Source: Pseudobacteriovorax antillogorgiicola (GTDB lineage: Bacteria; Bdellovibrionota_B; Oligoflexia; Oligoflexales; Oligoflexaceae). Taken from it: a DNA stretch of 64,000 bases. The DNA lies in contig NZ_FWZT01000007.1 of assembly GCF_900177345.1 (NCBI RefSeq), positions 124,001-188,000 of the forward strand. The letters are read 5' to 3'. Position numbers and translations under genes: made by a program. Below the pieces are notes generated by a model. It ran no database searches and was not told the origin of the DNA. It worked only from the letters and a program-made list of their open reading frames with translations. This document shows, in pieces, positions 34,315-43,130 of the stretch (position 1 is its first letter; every line of letters starts with the position of its first letter).

Positions 34315-36066
34315 CTAAAAGGCCTCTCTTCGATTCAACGATCCTTCGTAATAATTGAGGTACTGCGAGCCACGCTCGACAGAGGGAAATGCAAGGGTAT
34401 ATTGGAAATATACCTCATATCGCTGCTCGTCATAAACTTTTAATTGCTCATTGGTATGGTTTTTCAGCCCTGCGTAGGCGGACCAAGCGTCGTGAGGCGA
34501 AGGCCTGAGGGTGATACCTGCCTGTAGCCAAAGGCCCTGGTCGGTGCGAGGACATGTGACACCTTCCACTGAGATACTTGCACCTTCTCCGAATTCACAT
34601 GAGCCACTTTTAATTTGATCGTAGATATAGTCGTCTTGATAGTAGGAGCCTTTCAATAAGAAATGCCACTCAGGGGTAAGGCGGTACTTTGCACTCACAT
34701 ATAAGCCAAAGCGTTCGTACTCGTCCCAGTAGTTGTTCGTCAGGAGTCTATACTGGTATAGCTCGCTGTAGAAAGTTAACGTTTTTGAAAGATAAAGGCC
34801 ATTATATCCCAGGCCAAAACTTACAAATGGATCTTTTGAAGAAAAAAAGCTGTAAGTTTGCTTGGAATTGGCGTCTTGCTCTAGATCGATGGTCTTATTG
34901 AGAGTCAGATAGAATTTTAGTTGGTGCTTATTGGATATGCGCCAGGCCATCCACGGAATCACACTTGATTCTTGAGAGACATCGATCGCTTGTCTGATCT
35001 CTGGCCTTTCTGGAGCGGGGTAGAGACTTGAGCCCGAGCGGGTGACTTGAATATGGCCGTAGAGACCTAGGTCCCACTTTGGAGCGATGGCAGTGACCAC
35101 TTCACCAAACAGTTTATGATGCCTTTCCTGAAGGTCTGGTCGGTATGGAAAGTAGTTGAAGTCACTTAAATCTTCGAAATAGACTGCGATTCGCTCTGAA
35201 TTCGTGAACCAATCTTGAACGTAGATATAGCCCAAAGTGATGGCAGTATCTTCTCTTTGAATAGGCCCTAAACCAAATCCAGCGAGTAGATTGATAGCGG
35301 TTTCTTCAAAGCCAGCACCGGTTTCCACCACTGGCATCTGGTCTTGAATTGCCGGGTTTGAGCGCGTGCCCGTCGCATAGTCTGCTCCAGCCTGAAAGAT
35401 CCAAAAGTGCGGTTTATCGTACAGGGAAAGACGGTGATTTGTGAACTGAGAGACTTGATACTGCCTTCGTTGGGTATAGGAAAGTGGGATGTATTGCCCT
35501 TGCTTGACTTTCGCTAGTAAGTCTTTCATAGCGCTTTGATAACTACCGTCCGGAAACTGCTTCAAGTAACGTTTCGCCCAGTAGCGGGTTCTTTTGAAAT
35601 TTCGCTCGTCGTACTCCATACCAGCCAGTTCGATCATGGCGAGGGCACCAAAAGGGTCTTTGAAGTTTGCAGCGAAAACGAGATATCGCCGGGCGCGATT
35701 GGGTTGCCCAAGAGCATCGTAGCCAATCCCCTGATAGTACATGTTTTGGCTTTGATTTTTAGTATGGGGGTTGGCTTTTCGTAGAGCCTTGAGCGAGCGA
35801 CGGACCTGACCCACATGATAGTAGGACGCTCCTAGCAGCGACCACACCTCAAAATCCTTTGGATTTGAGCGCAGATGTTTGCGATAATAGTCTAAAGCGA
35901 GACTGTAGTTTTTATTGATAAATTCTTTATTACCCTGTTCAATGAGACTTTGTCCAAACAATAGGCTGGGACTTATCGCCACGGAGCAGAGGCACATTAC
36001 GACAAGGAAACACAATACGACCGGCGCACGACTCTTCCATTGCCTAATATCTGGGATCGGTATCAT
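34315..36066 (-). CDS. TPR protein with C-terminal outer-membrane beta-barrel (second copy)
   Basis: 583 aa from the ATG at 36066. Earlier starts at 36090 (ATG) and 36117 (TTG) exist and none has a clean ribosome site. A long signal segment (~12-37), TPR repeats (~40-180), then a long strand-rich barrel ending in Arg-Glu-Ala-Phe. The plan matches 508-2181 and 39074-40888. Its start codon abuts the TTG of the divergent DUF429-like gene, so promoters must overlap coding sequence. A periplasmic-facing TPR on an outer-membrane barrel is inferred. Confidence 0.78.
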   Translation of the reverse strand: MIPIPDIRQWKSRAPVVLCFLVVMCLCSVAISPSLLFGQSLIEQGNKEFINKNYSLALDYYRKHLRSNPKDFEVWSLLGASYYHVGQVRRSLKALRKANPHTKNQSQNMYYQGIGYDALGQPNRARRYLVFAANFKDPFGALAMIELAGMEYDERNFKRTRYWAKRYLKQFPDGSYQSAMKDLLAKVKQGQYIPLSYTQRRQYQVSQFTNHRLSLYDKPHFWIFQAGADYATGTRSNPAIQDQMPVVETGAGFEETAINLLAGFGLGPIQREDTAITLGYIYVQDWFTNSERIAVYFEDLSDFNYFPYRPDLQERHHKLFGEVVTAIAPKWDLGLYGHIQVTRSGSSLYPAPERPEIRQAIDVSQESSVIPWMAWRISNKHQLKFYLTLNKTIDLEQDANSKQTYSFFSSKDPFVSFGLGYNGLYLSKTLTFYSELYQYRLLTNNYWDEYERFGLYVSAKYRLTPEWHFLLKGSYYQDDYIYDQIKSGSCEFGEGASISVEGVTCPRTDQGLWLQAGITLRPSPHDAWSAYAGLKNHTNEQLKVYDEQRYEVYFQYTLAFPSVERGSQYLNYYEGSLNRREAF

Positions 36067-36896
36067 TGAGCGAAAGTAGTCTCCAAACATACGCAGGTAT
36101 TCATCTGTCTGGGCCAAATGCCCATAAAACTTCAGTTGTGATAATGACAGGGGGTCTGAGGGATGGCAACCTAAAGATTACGCATGTATTCGACAAGATT
36201 GGCGCTATCGGCGGGCTGTTCTCGGACGAACGATTGCTAGACATATTGAAGGCAACGAAGCCCGAATATGTATTTGTCGACTGCCCTGTAACCGAGCCAC
36301 CATGCGTTCGCTGCACGAGGCCAGCATGTCCCGGTGTTGATGCCTGTGATGATCTTGGCGTTGCCTTCATGCAGTCAATCGTCAGTAACAATGGCCGCGG
36401 TCGTCGTCGTAAACGCCCAATTAATCCACAGACCCAAAGAGTTTGGGACGTCAGGCGCTGGGCCGCAGATCCAGCGCATTTGCAGGAGCCTAGTTATAGC
36501 GCAAATATGGCTCCACTGGTAGTGCGGGCCAAAACTCTCCAGCGACGTATCCACTCGTGGCGACCCAACATGAAGCTGCGGGAAACCTCGGTGCCGCTGT
36601 CACTGCGACAATTAGCAAGTCAGCTAGCTCTGCCACAGGAGTGGGCTATGGGCTACGGATCGTTCGGCATTGGCAGAAAAAATCGGTCGCTTATTTTCGA
36701 AGCATTGCATCAGCGGAAGTGGGTTCAGCTGAATCATGCCGAAGAGGTCATAGCCAGTGCCGAGAACTTTCATGCCTTTGTTTGTGGCGTTATTTCTTGT
36801 CTATTTTTTGAGAACCGTGTGACCCAGGCGAGCAACGAGTTCGAAGAAGACCAAGGGTGGGTCTACCTACCGGACTTGTCGGAATCACAAGAATAG
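36066..36896 (+). CDS. DUF429-like (RNase H-fold) protein with Cys cluster
   Basis: 276 aa, from TTG. The opening YAGIHLSGP and the following EYVFVDCPVTEP resemble the metal-binding strands of DUF429, a predicted RNase H-like nuclease family. A Cys cluster follows (CVRCTRPACPG and another Cys, ~residues 80-93). The TTG at 36066 is needed because the next ATG (36144) would delete the first strand. It is divergent from the TPR-barrel gene. Activity is not established. Confidence 0.65.
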   Translation: MSESSLQTYAGIHLSGPNAHKTSVVIMTGGLRDGNLKITHVFDKIGAIGGLFSDERLLDILKATKPEYVFVDCPVTEPPCVRCTRPACPGVDACDDLGVAFMQSIVSNNGRGRRRKRPINPQTQRVWDVRRWAADPAHLQEPSYSANMAPLVVRAKTLQRRIHSWRPNMKLRETSVPLSLRQLASQLALPQEWAMGYGSFGIGRKNRSLIFEALHQRKWVQLNHAEEVIASAENFHAFVCGVISCLFFENRVTQASNEFEEDQGWVYLPDLSESQE

Positions 36897-37004
36897 CCAA
36901 ATTAAAATCTCTTCTTGGTGCCTTACCGCGCGTAGGAATGATTCATTTCTTAGAGTCAGCTAAGGCTCTTGCCGTTGGTTCCGATGATAGTTTTAGAAGA
37001 ATCC

Positions 37005-37010
37005 AAGGAG
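37005..37010 (+). promoter_or_regulatory. ribosome binding site deciding the PP2C TTG start
   Basis: AAGGAG, 7 nt before TTG at 37018. This is the only well-placed site, and the protein then starts with the conserved first PP2C strand. Confidence 0.75.
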
Positions 37011-37017
37011 TCTCCCT

Positions 37018-37749
37018 TTGCGAATCGTCATCTACGGTAAGACAGATATTGGTCGCACCCGAAAAAACAACCAAGATAGCCTTTATGTCAGTTCTGAACA
37101 TGGCTTGGTGGTCGTTGCTGATGGAATCGGTGGTCGTAAGGGAGGAGAGGTTGCTTCTAAGATGGCCGTCGATGGCATGAAGCAGGCCTACCTTTCCTGT
37201 GACAGTTTGCGTCACGAGGAAGTCTCACCCTTCTTGATCAAGAGCATCGATAAAGTCAACCAGTCCATCATCAAACACGGCAAAAAACATAGCGAAGTAG
37301 AAGGTTTGGCAACGACCCTTAACTGTCTTTTGTTTGTTGGTGAGAAAGCCTACATTTGCCATCTCGGTGATAGTCGAACCTACCTTTACTATAAGGCGAA
37401 CATGTGGCAGCTGACATTCGACCACAACATTGAAAACTATGTAGAACGGGGATGGCTTCCTGATGAAACTCTGATGAATAATTCAAAGCCAGGAGCTTTG
37501 GTTCGTGCTCTGGGCTTGGCCGAAGAGTGTGATGTTGATATTTACGAGATCAATCTCAAACCTGGTGAGATCTTGATCACTTGCTCTGACGGCCTTACGT
37601 CGATGGTGAGTGACAGCGAAATTCGAAAAATCGTACAGGCAAATTCCCATCAATTACATCATTTACCAAAGCTCCTTGTGGACACAGCAAATAGAAACGG
37701 TGGGCAGGACAATATTACAGTGGCTATTTCAGGAGTGCTAAGAGACTGA
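37018..37749 (+). CDS. PP2C-family Ser/Thr protein phosphatase
   Basis: 243 aa, from TTG. Metal-binding motifs NQDS, VADGIGGRKGGE, GDSRTY, SDGL and GGQDNIT are all present, so it should be an active Mg/Mn-dependent phosphatase of the PrpC/Stp type. It is the natural opponent of the Ser/Thr kinase at 29857, although the two are about 5 kb apart on opposite strands. It ends inside the ATG of the next gene (1-nt overlap) and is translationally coupled to it. Confidence 0.93.
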   Translation: MRIVIYGKTDIGRTRKNNQDSLYVSSEHGLVVVADGIGGRKGGEVASKMAVDGMKQAYLSCDSLRHEEVSPFLIKSIDKVNQSIIKHGKKHSEVEGLATTLNCLLFVGEKAYICHLGDSRTYLYYKANMWQLTFDHNIENYVERGWLPDETLMNNSKPGALVRALGLAEECDVDIYEINLKPGEILITCSDGLTSMVSDSEIRKIVQANSHQLHHLPKLLVDTANRNGGQDNITVAISGVLRD

Positions 37750-39059
37750 TGTCAGACAAGCTCTATCTCATTCGCGTGGATATGGAACGCTTCATCGGCC
37801 CGGTGACCTTAAAAGAGGTTCGCGATTCCTATCGACGCATGGAGTTTGGCCTACAGGATGAAATCGCCTCTAGCAACAAACCTTGGGTCGCTTTTGACGA
37901 CCTAGAGCGAGTCAATCGCATTTATCCAGAGCTAGCAAACCTGATCAAGAAAGAAATGCTGTCCGGCTGGGGAAGTACGGAGCCAGAGCCTCGCACCATA
38001 CCAGGTGCAGAAAGTCTTGATTCGATTCATCGTCGAAGTCTGTCGCTTTTGATCAAATCGATTTTATTTTTGGTCGTCGCAGCGTTGATTTTCTTAGGGG
38101 TCTATGTGGTGCGCGAGAAAAAAGTTCACCAATTGAAAATGCTCTTTCAAGACCCTACGTTCGCACAGGCTCTTTTTTATTATGGCGAAAGCTACAATCC
38201 AACGTTTGAAGCATTTATGGATCGACATCGGGTTGATATCAATCGCGCCTTGAAGAAAAGGCGCTCCTACCTATTGTGGATACCCTATGTTCGTGCCGTA
38301 TCTTTTGCAAAAAATGGTAGCTGGGAAGGGCTTTCAGCAAAGAAGCTGAGGGGCAAGGATGCTCACTTTTCGCCTCTCGACTGCTCCTTAGATGCTTGGA
38401 AAGACCGCTGGCAAAAAAGCAGAAATCAGTGGACAGATTTTTTAGAAGGGAAGTCACTGCCTCAGCAGGATTGGGCAAAAGTCTTGCTTTGGGACCCACG
38501 CTGGATTGGTCAGAGAGTTCGTCATCCCTATTGGATCGAGCCACGCAACTATTATGAGGCTTGTTTAAAGATGGCTGTTAAGTCTTTAGAAACCTCCACT
38601 GATGCTGAATCCGACCTTGAAACGAAAGTGGTGTTATCAAGGCTAAAATGGAATCTCAACCATATCGACGAACTTAGCATGCTCGGTGAAGAAGAAGAAT
38701 ATCAAATGTCCGGCAGCCTTTGGGTGCTGAGCTGCATCGAAAGTTCCGCAGATTCTGAAGCGGTAGCACAGTGCAGCGAAAGCATGAGCTTTGGCCGAGA
38801 TTGGAAACGTCTAATAGGGGAAAGGCAAAGGCTGCGAGAAGCACGGCTTATGCTTGCGAATAACTCGTCCCTCCAAGGGCAGAAGTTAGAAGACTTTAAA
38901 AGTAGCATTCAGAATGTGCCACAGCGAGGCTTTACTACGAAGTTTGACTATCGAGAAGAGATTAAGTTTTTCCAACTGATCATCCAGAACGAAGGAAAGC
39001 TTGAGCAAGCGGAAGTCAAGATGAGGGAGCGGAGCCCGAGTCTTCGCTTTCTACATTAG
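37749..39059 (+). CDS. single-pass membrane protein with GYF-like N-terminus
   Basis: 436 aa. The N-terminal ~65 residues (YLIRVDMERFIGPVTLKEV, then a W-V-A-F near residue 47) resemble a GYF-2-type domain. One transmembrane span lies at ~101-121, followed by a ~310-residue soluble domain, rich in Trp and charged residues, which I do not recognise. Directly coupled to the PP2C gene and followed 14 nt later by a TPR-barrel gene, so it may tie the phosphatase to the envelope. Confidence 0.72.
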   Translation: MSDKLYLIRVDMERFIGPVTLKEVRDSYRRMEFGLQDEIASSNKPWVAFDDLERVNRIYPELANLIKKEMLSGWGSTEPEPRTIPGAESLDSIHRRSLSLLIKSILFLVVAALIFLGVYVVREKKVHQLKMLFQDPTFAQALFYYGESYNPTFEAFMDRHRVDINRALKKRRSYLLWIPYVRAVSFAKNGSWEGLSAKKLRGKDAHFSPLDCSLDAWKDRWQKSRNQWTDFLEGKSLPQQDWAKVLLWDPRWIGQRVRHPYWIEPRNYYEACLKMAVKSLETSTDAESDLETKVVLSRLKWNLNHIDELSMLGEEEEYQMSGSLWVLSCIESSADSEAVAQCSESMSFGRDWKRLIGERQRLREARLMLANNSSLQGQKLEDFKSSIQNVPQRGFTTKFDYREEIKFFQLIIQNEGKLEQAEVKMRERSPSLRFLH

Positions 39060-39073
39060 CTTCGGAGGAGTCG

Positions 39074-40888
39074 ATGGCAAGGCTTTTATTCTTAATCAGC
39101 CTGCTAAGCATGCCCGTCCTTGGCCAAACGTTTGATCAACGATTTCGTCAGGCTCAATCATATTATGACAATCAGCAATATCGCAAGGCTGGCAAGGTGC
39201 TGGTGCCACTGATCCGGGAGTTTCCAAACCGAAGTTCAGCTTTAGAGTTGTTGGCCCTCGTCTACTTTCAGCGTGGTAAGTTTAGCCAGGCGCGAGATGT
39301 TTTTGATCGGATGAACTATCGTGAGTTGAGTCGCGATGCGGGCTACGCTTGGGGCGCTAGCTATTATGCTGCGAAGCAGTGGAAAAAGGCGGTCTATGGC
39401 TTTAAGAAAGTACCACGAAAAAGCCCTTACCGACCATTGGCAGCCTACTTCCTTGGAGTTAGTTATTTTCGAATGAAACGCTGGTATCCTGCCAAGAAGT
39501 TTCTCCTGAGGGCAGATGATGATAAACTCCTGCCGATTATGAAGCGCAATAAGGCTCGGATGCTGGTAGCCATTAAAAAGCGCCGAAACGAAGAGCTGCG
39601 AAGCATCATCAGTTCATCAGGTACCGGAGTCGCAAGCCCTGGTAGTGGGCCGAAAGCCATGGTGATTCAACCCACACCTCCGCCTCAAAAATTTGTCTTC
39701 CAAGATAAGGCAGCTGAATTGACTGAACCGGAGTCGCGATCGCTTTCCGTAAAGGCAGATCTGCGTCTCAATCAATTGAGTCGGACCATGGAAAACCATG
39801 GTTTTGTAAATGAAACCTTGGATGTGATCGCCCATCGTGAATCTTTAGAGCTGGGACTTATGTCTAGTTTTGGTCGAGATCAGCAAAGCACCTTCGGCTT
39901 GCGGGCTAAATTAGGATATGGTGAGGTTTCATTTGATTCGACGGCTTCGTCTTTTATTACTTTGGAACAGACCACAGGCTCGTTTATCAGGACGGAAAAA
40001 ACGAGCCTATCCGAGGCTTATCTAAGTGGCTGGCTAGAGCCTTATTTAAGCTGGAGTCTCACCCCTATGACGCATGTTCAAATATCAGCCTACATTGAAG
40101 AACACGGGCCTCAGAGCGATGATGGGGTGGTTTGGTCGAATCGATTTGCTGACCTATCATTCCAGCTAAATAAGAATGCCCTTGAATTTACGTTCAACCT
40201 ATTAGGAGGTGAGCGCACCGACGAGGGCTTGGGTACGCAAACTGTGGAAACCAGCTTCGGAGCTGGCTTGGCTTGGGAAGGAGAGCCATTTAACATCGCA
40301 GCTGACGCTATGATAACAAACCGGGTGGGTGATATTTATGTGTCGAGCAATCCATATCGCTGGCTCTTAAGTGATCTTGGCTTGGAAGCGATGAATGGCT
40401 ATGGGGAGTTGCAATCATTTGGCATGCGCCTCGGTTTAAACTTTGGTGACTTAGAAACCCAAATTCGAGCCCGGATATTGAATCGAAACAAGCCGAATGG
40501 AATCGTTACCCGGCCGCGGCAAACAGATTTCATCGATACCTATGGAACAGGGGTTGATCGCGTTGAAGCGGTCTTATCCTATCCAGTTTTTGAGGGGGTT
40601 TCTCTTTTTGGTAGTGGTGGCTTCCAGGCTATCACTGGCTATGTGGATGACATCACCTTAGAAGGTAGTGAAACACCAAATTACTATGAGGCTGATGCGG
40701 AGCAAACCAATAGCGCGTTTGGCGCCATTGCACAGCCTTTTGAGTGGCTTAGCCTAAATGCCAAGCTTGGCTTTCACACCACCGTCTATCGGCCCCGCAA
40801 CTTCAGCCTTAATGATGCTTTTCGTCAAGAAAATCCTGATTTCTCCACCTACTCAAGTTTCTATTTAAACGTCTTTTATGAATTTTGA
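39074..40888 (+). CDS. TPR protein with C-terminal outer-membrane beta-barrel (third copy)
   Basis: 604 aa, ATG with GGAGGAG. Signal peptide (~1-17), TPR repeats (~20-185), Pro-rich linker (~195-210), then a strand-rich barrel ending FYLNVFYEF. The TPR part resembles 508-2181 closely in order and in a V-P-x-x-(S/H)-P then Leu-Ala-x-Tyr pattern. It is co-transcribed with the PP2C and GYF-like genes. Its last 13 nt overlap, tail to tail, the PDZ/S41-like gene. Confidence 0.82.
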   Translation: MARLLFLISLLSMPVLGQTFDQRFRQAQSYYDNQQYRKAGKVLVPLIREFPNRSSALELLALVYFQRGKFSQARDVFDRMNYRELSRDAGYAWGASYYAAKQWKKAVYGFKKVPRKSPYRPLAAYFLGVSYFRMKRWYPAKKFLLRADDDKLLPIMKRNKARMLVAIKKRRNEELRSIISSSGTGVASPGSGPKAMVIQPTPPPQKFVFQDKAAELTEPESRSLSVKADLRLNQLSRTMENHGFVNETLDVIAHRESLELGLMSSFGRDQQSTFGLRAKLGYGEVSFDSTASSFITLEQTTGSFIRTEKTSLSEAYLSGWLEPYLSWSLTPMTHVQISAYIEEHGPQSDDGVVWSNRFADLSFQLNKNALEFTFNLLGGERTDEGLGTQTVETSFGAGLAWEGEPFNIAADAMITNRVGDIYVSSNPYRWLLSDLGLEAMNGYGELQSFGMRLGLNFGDLETQIRARILNRNKPNGIVTRPRQTDFIDTYGTGVDRVEAVLSYPVFEGVSLFGSGGFQAITGYVDDITLEGSETPNYYEADAEQTNSAFGAIAQPFEWLSLNAKLGFHTTVYRPRNFSLNDAFRQENPDFSTYSSFYLNVFYEF

Positions 40889-41925
40889 TCTTTGATCCAA
40901 GAGAGTGCTCCTTGCAGAAGTTGGTCGTTGCCCTCGCTAAATAGTAGGCCATCTTTCAGGATATGATCAGGCTGGAAACCCGCTTGCACGACCTTGCGCT
41001 CCGGAATCAATAAAATCAATCCAGAAGATAGCACCTGCGCGCTCCGATTCGCCCACTGACCTGCTGTAAGTTCACCAATTGTAAACGTCTGCGGACGCTT
41101 TTCCTTAATTCGTGCGAGCAAGCGTTCGGCTCCCTGTCGTGTCCGATGATTGCTCAACAGGTAAATAGGGGTATCCTTCAGTGGGCTAGCGAGCAAGTTG
41201 CTCAGGGCTTGATCTTCGTCGTCACACGAACTGTCCCGAAGATCGATGATAACGCTTTGGGAGCGACTTCGGCTGCGGTCAAGGTGATTTTTTAGAATCG
41301 GACTGCTGGATGACGAGCAGTCAATGAGATGAAGATAGCTTGCGCTATGTTTCTTGTTGAGGGGGATAACAGTTTCGCTAGCCAAGGTCCACTGTGTAAG
41401 CAATTGATCAGGGCTCGGGGCAAAGCTTAGGGAGACTTTGAGTGCTTGGTCCAACGGTGACTTTTTCACCATGAGGGTCAGGGATTGTAGCTTTGCACTG
41501 GCGAAAGGAATATCTTGATCCAGTCGATCCCCACGACGCAAGCCAAGCTTGGCCGCCGGGGACTTAGGAACTACGTATTTGACATAGAAGTAACGCCCTT
41601 TGCGCTCGGTAATCACGCCGGAATAATACGGGCTTTGCATCTGGCTATGCTGTTCCGTAATCAGGTTGCCTTGAGGGACAAGACTCGGGCCTGCAATACC
41701 GCCCGCTGCTAGAGCAAGGTTGATGCTCGTGACCAGCTTTGATTGATCAAACTTTTCTTTTCCTTGAATGGCTTCAAGCTTCTTTAGGTTCTCCTGCCAC
41801 GGCGACAAGTCTTTCACCGAGGACTGGGATAGTTGCTGCCGCACCTCTTGGATCAGGTTTTTTGGAGCTTGTCCTAGGCATATATTGGCGATAATGACGT
41901 AACAGGTGACTACGATTCGTTGCAT
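40876..41925 (-). CDS. PDZ/S41-like protein with lost catalytic residues
   Basis: 349 aa. Signal peptide (~1-18), PDZ-like segment with VVPKSPAAKLGLRRGD (~118-133), then an S41 (C-terminal processing protease) fold pattern with VIIDLRDSS and GELTAGQW. The nucleophile Ser block (normally Ser-Ala-x-Glu) reads Gln-Gly-Ala-Glu, and the catalytic Lys block (G-E-x-T-x-G-K) reads Gln at the Lys position. It is therefore probably a pseudoprotease acting as a periplasmic binding or scaffold protein. Confidence 0.68.
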   Translation of the reverse strand: MQRIVVTCYVIIANICLGQAPKNLIQEVRQQLSQSSVKDLSPWQENLKKLEAIQGKEKFDQSKLVTSINLALAAGGIAGPSLVPQGNLITEQHSQMQSPYYSGVITERKGRYFYVKYVVPKSPAAKLGLRRGDRLDQDIPFASAKLQSLTLMVKKSPLDQALKVSLSFAPSPDQLLTQWTLASETVIPLNKKHSASYLHLIDCSSSSSPILKNHLDRSRSRSQSVIIDLRDSSCDDEDQALSNLLASPLKDTPIYLLSNHRTRQGAERLLARIKEKRPQTFTIGELTAGQWANRSAQVLSSGLILLIPERKVVQAGFQPDHILKDGLLFSEGNDQLLQGALSWIKDQNS

Positions 41926-42018
41926 ATCTTTCCTCCTTGGGCCTTAAAACTAAGTGATTTTTGAGTAAAAAACTATTAAGACAATCGGGTCTGTGTAAAA
42001 TCGAGAGTATGAGGGATT

Positions 42019-42660
42019 ATGGAACACAAAGAATCACCTGAAGAGAGCTTTAACCAGGCTCAATTACTGAAGAATTCAAGTATGTTCTACCTCTGTATTG
42101 GCGCTGTCGGTTTGATGGTTTCTTATTTTCATCACGACAATATGGCAAGATCTTGGGCCCTGTCGAGCCCTGACTATGCCAATTGGGAAGTAATCTCTCT
42201 TGGGTTGTTAACAGCTGGCGTTCTTGCTGTAATGGCGTATCTATTTGAAGACTTTTTCCCAAGCTACCGTGCCTTGAAGCGTGTTATGGTTGGCCTAATG
42301 GGCAGGATGACTTGGCCTGGGGCGATTTATCTAGCTTTGCTATCCGCTGTGTCCGAGGAGATTTTATTTCGGACCGCGATCCAGCCCTCAGCAGGAGTAG
42401 TTCTCACAGCAGCATTATTTGCAGTTTTACACCTAGGTCCCGCCCAACAGTTTGGGGTTTGGGCGCTGATTGCCTTTTTAAGTGGCCTAGTATTCGGTTG
42501 GACTTACGAGGCAACTGGCTTGATTCTACCCTCTTTAATCGGCCATATTCTTGTGAATCTGATCTCATTTTGGCGATTCCGAATCTCCTTTCAAAAAGCT
42601 AAAAAACGGGCTGAGAAAAAAGAGGGCCTAAGCCCCGATGCTCCACGAGGTGTTAAGTGA
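42019..42660 (+). CDS. CPBP-family intramembrane metalloprotease
   Basis: 213 aa, with about five hydrophobic segments. The three CPBP (CAAX/ABI) motifs are present: SEEILFR, FAVLHLG and GHILVNL, giving the glutamate and histidine ligands of an intramembrane protease. Substrate unknown. Its stop overlaps the GTG start of trmL by 4 nt. Confidence 0.9.
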   Translation: MEHKESPEESFNQAQLLKNSSMFYLCIGAVGLMVSYFHHDNMARSWALSSPDYANWEVISLGLLTAGVLAVMAYLFEDFFPSYRALKRVMVGLMGRMTWPGAIYLALLSAVSEEILFRTAIQPSAGVVLTAALFAVLHLGPAQQFGVWALIAFLSGLVFGWTYEATGLILPSLIGHILVNLISFWRFRISFQKAKKRAEKKEGLSPDAPRGVK

Positions 42661-43121
42661 GACAAGGACATCCGCAAATCTGCCTATTTCAGCCGGAAAT
42701 TCCACAGAATACCGGCAATATAGGGCGGTTGGCAGCTGCTACCGCATGCCGTTTACATCTAGTGAAACCTTTTGGGTTTTCCATGAGCGATAAAAACTTG
42801 CGGCGACCCGGGCTTGACTACTGGCCATGTCTGGACTTGGAAATTCACGATCAGTTTGAGTCGGTTTATAGGCAGTGTCATGGTAAGGTAGCCTTTTTTA
42901 CAAAGTTTGCTGATGCAGATTACACTCAGGTTCCGGAAGATACGGAGCTACTGGTTTTCGGGCAAGAAACATCGGGTCTTCCAGAATCCTTTCATGAGAC
43001 TTATGCTCACCAGCTTTACCGGATTCCCATGTTTCATCCGGAGGTGAGAAGCTTGAATCTATCCAACGCAGTCTCGATAATTGTATACGACCAATTGCGC
43101 AAGCGTGGTCTTCTTCACTAG
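42657..43121 (+). CDS. trmL: tRNA (cytidine(34)-2'-O)-methyltransferase
   Basis: 154 aa, GTG start. SPOUT signatures FQPEIPQNTGNIGRLA, FGQETSGLP and RSLNLSNAVSI mark the TrmL (YibK) enzymes. It 2'-O-methylates the wobble base of tRNA-Leu. Coupled by a 4-nt overlap to the CPBP gene and 9 nt ahead of hisC. Confidence 0.94.
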   Translation: MRQGHPQICLFQPEIPQNTGNIGRLAAATACRLHLVKPFGFSMSDKNLRRPGLDYWPCLDLEIHDQFESVYRQCHGKVAFFTKFADADYTQVPEDTELLVFGQETSGLPESFHETYAHQLYRIPMFHPEVRSLNLSNAVSIIVYDQLRKRGLLH

Positions 43122-43130
43122 GAGAATCCT

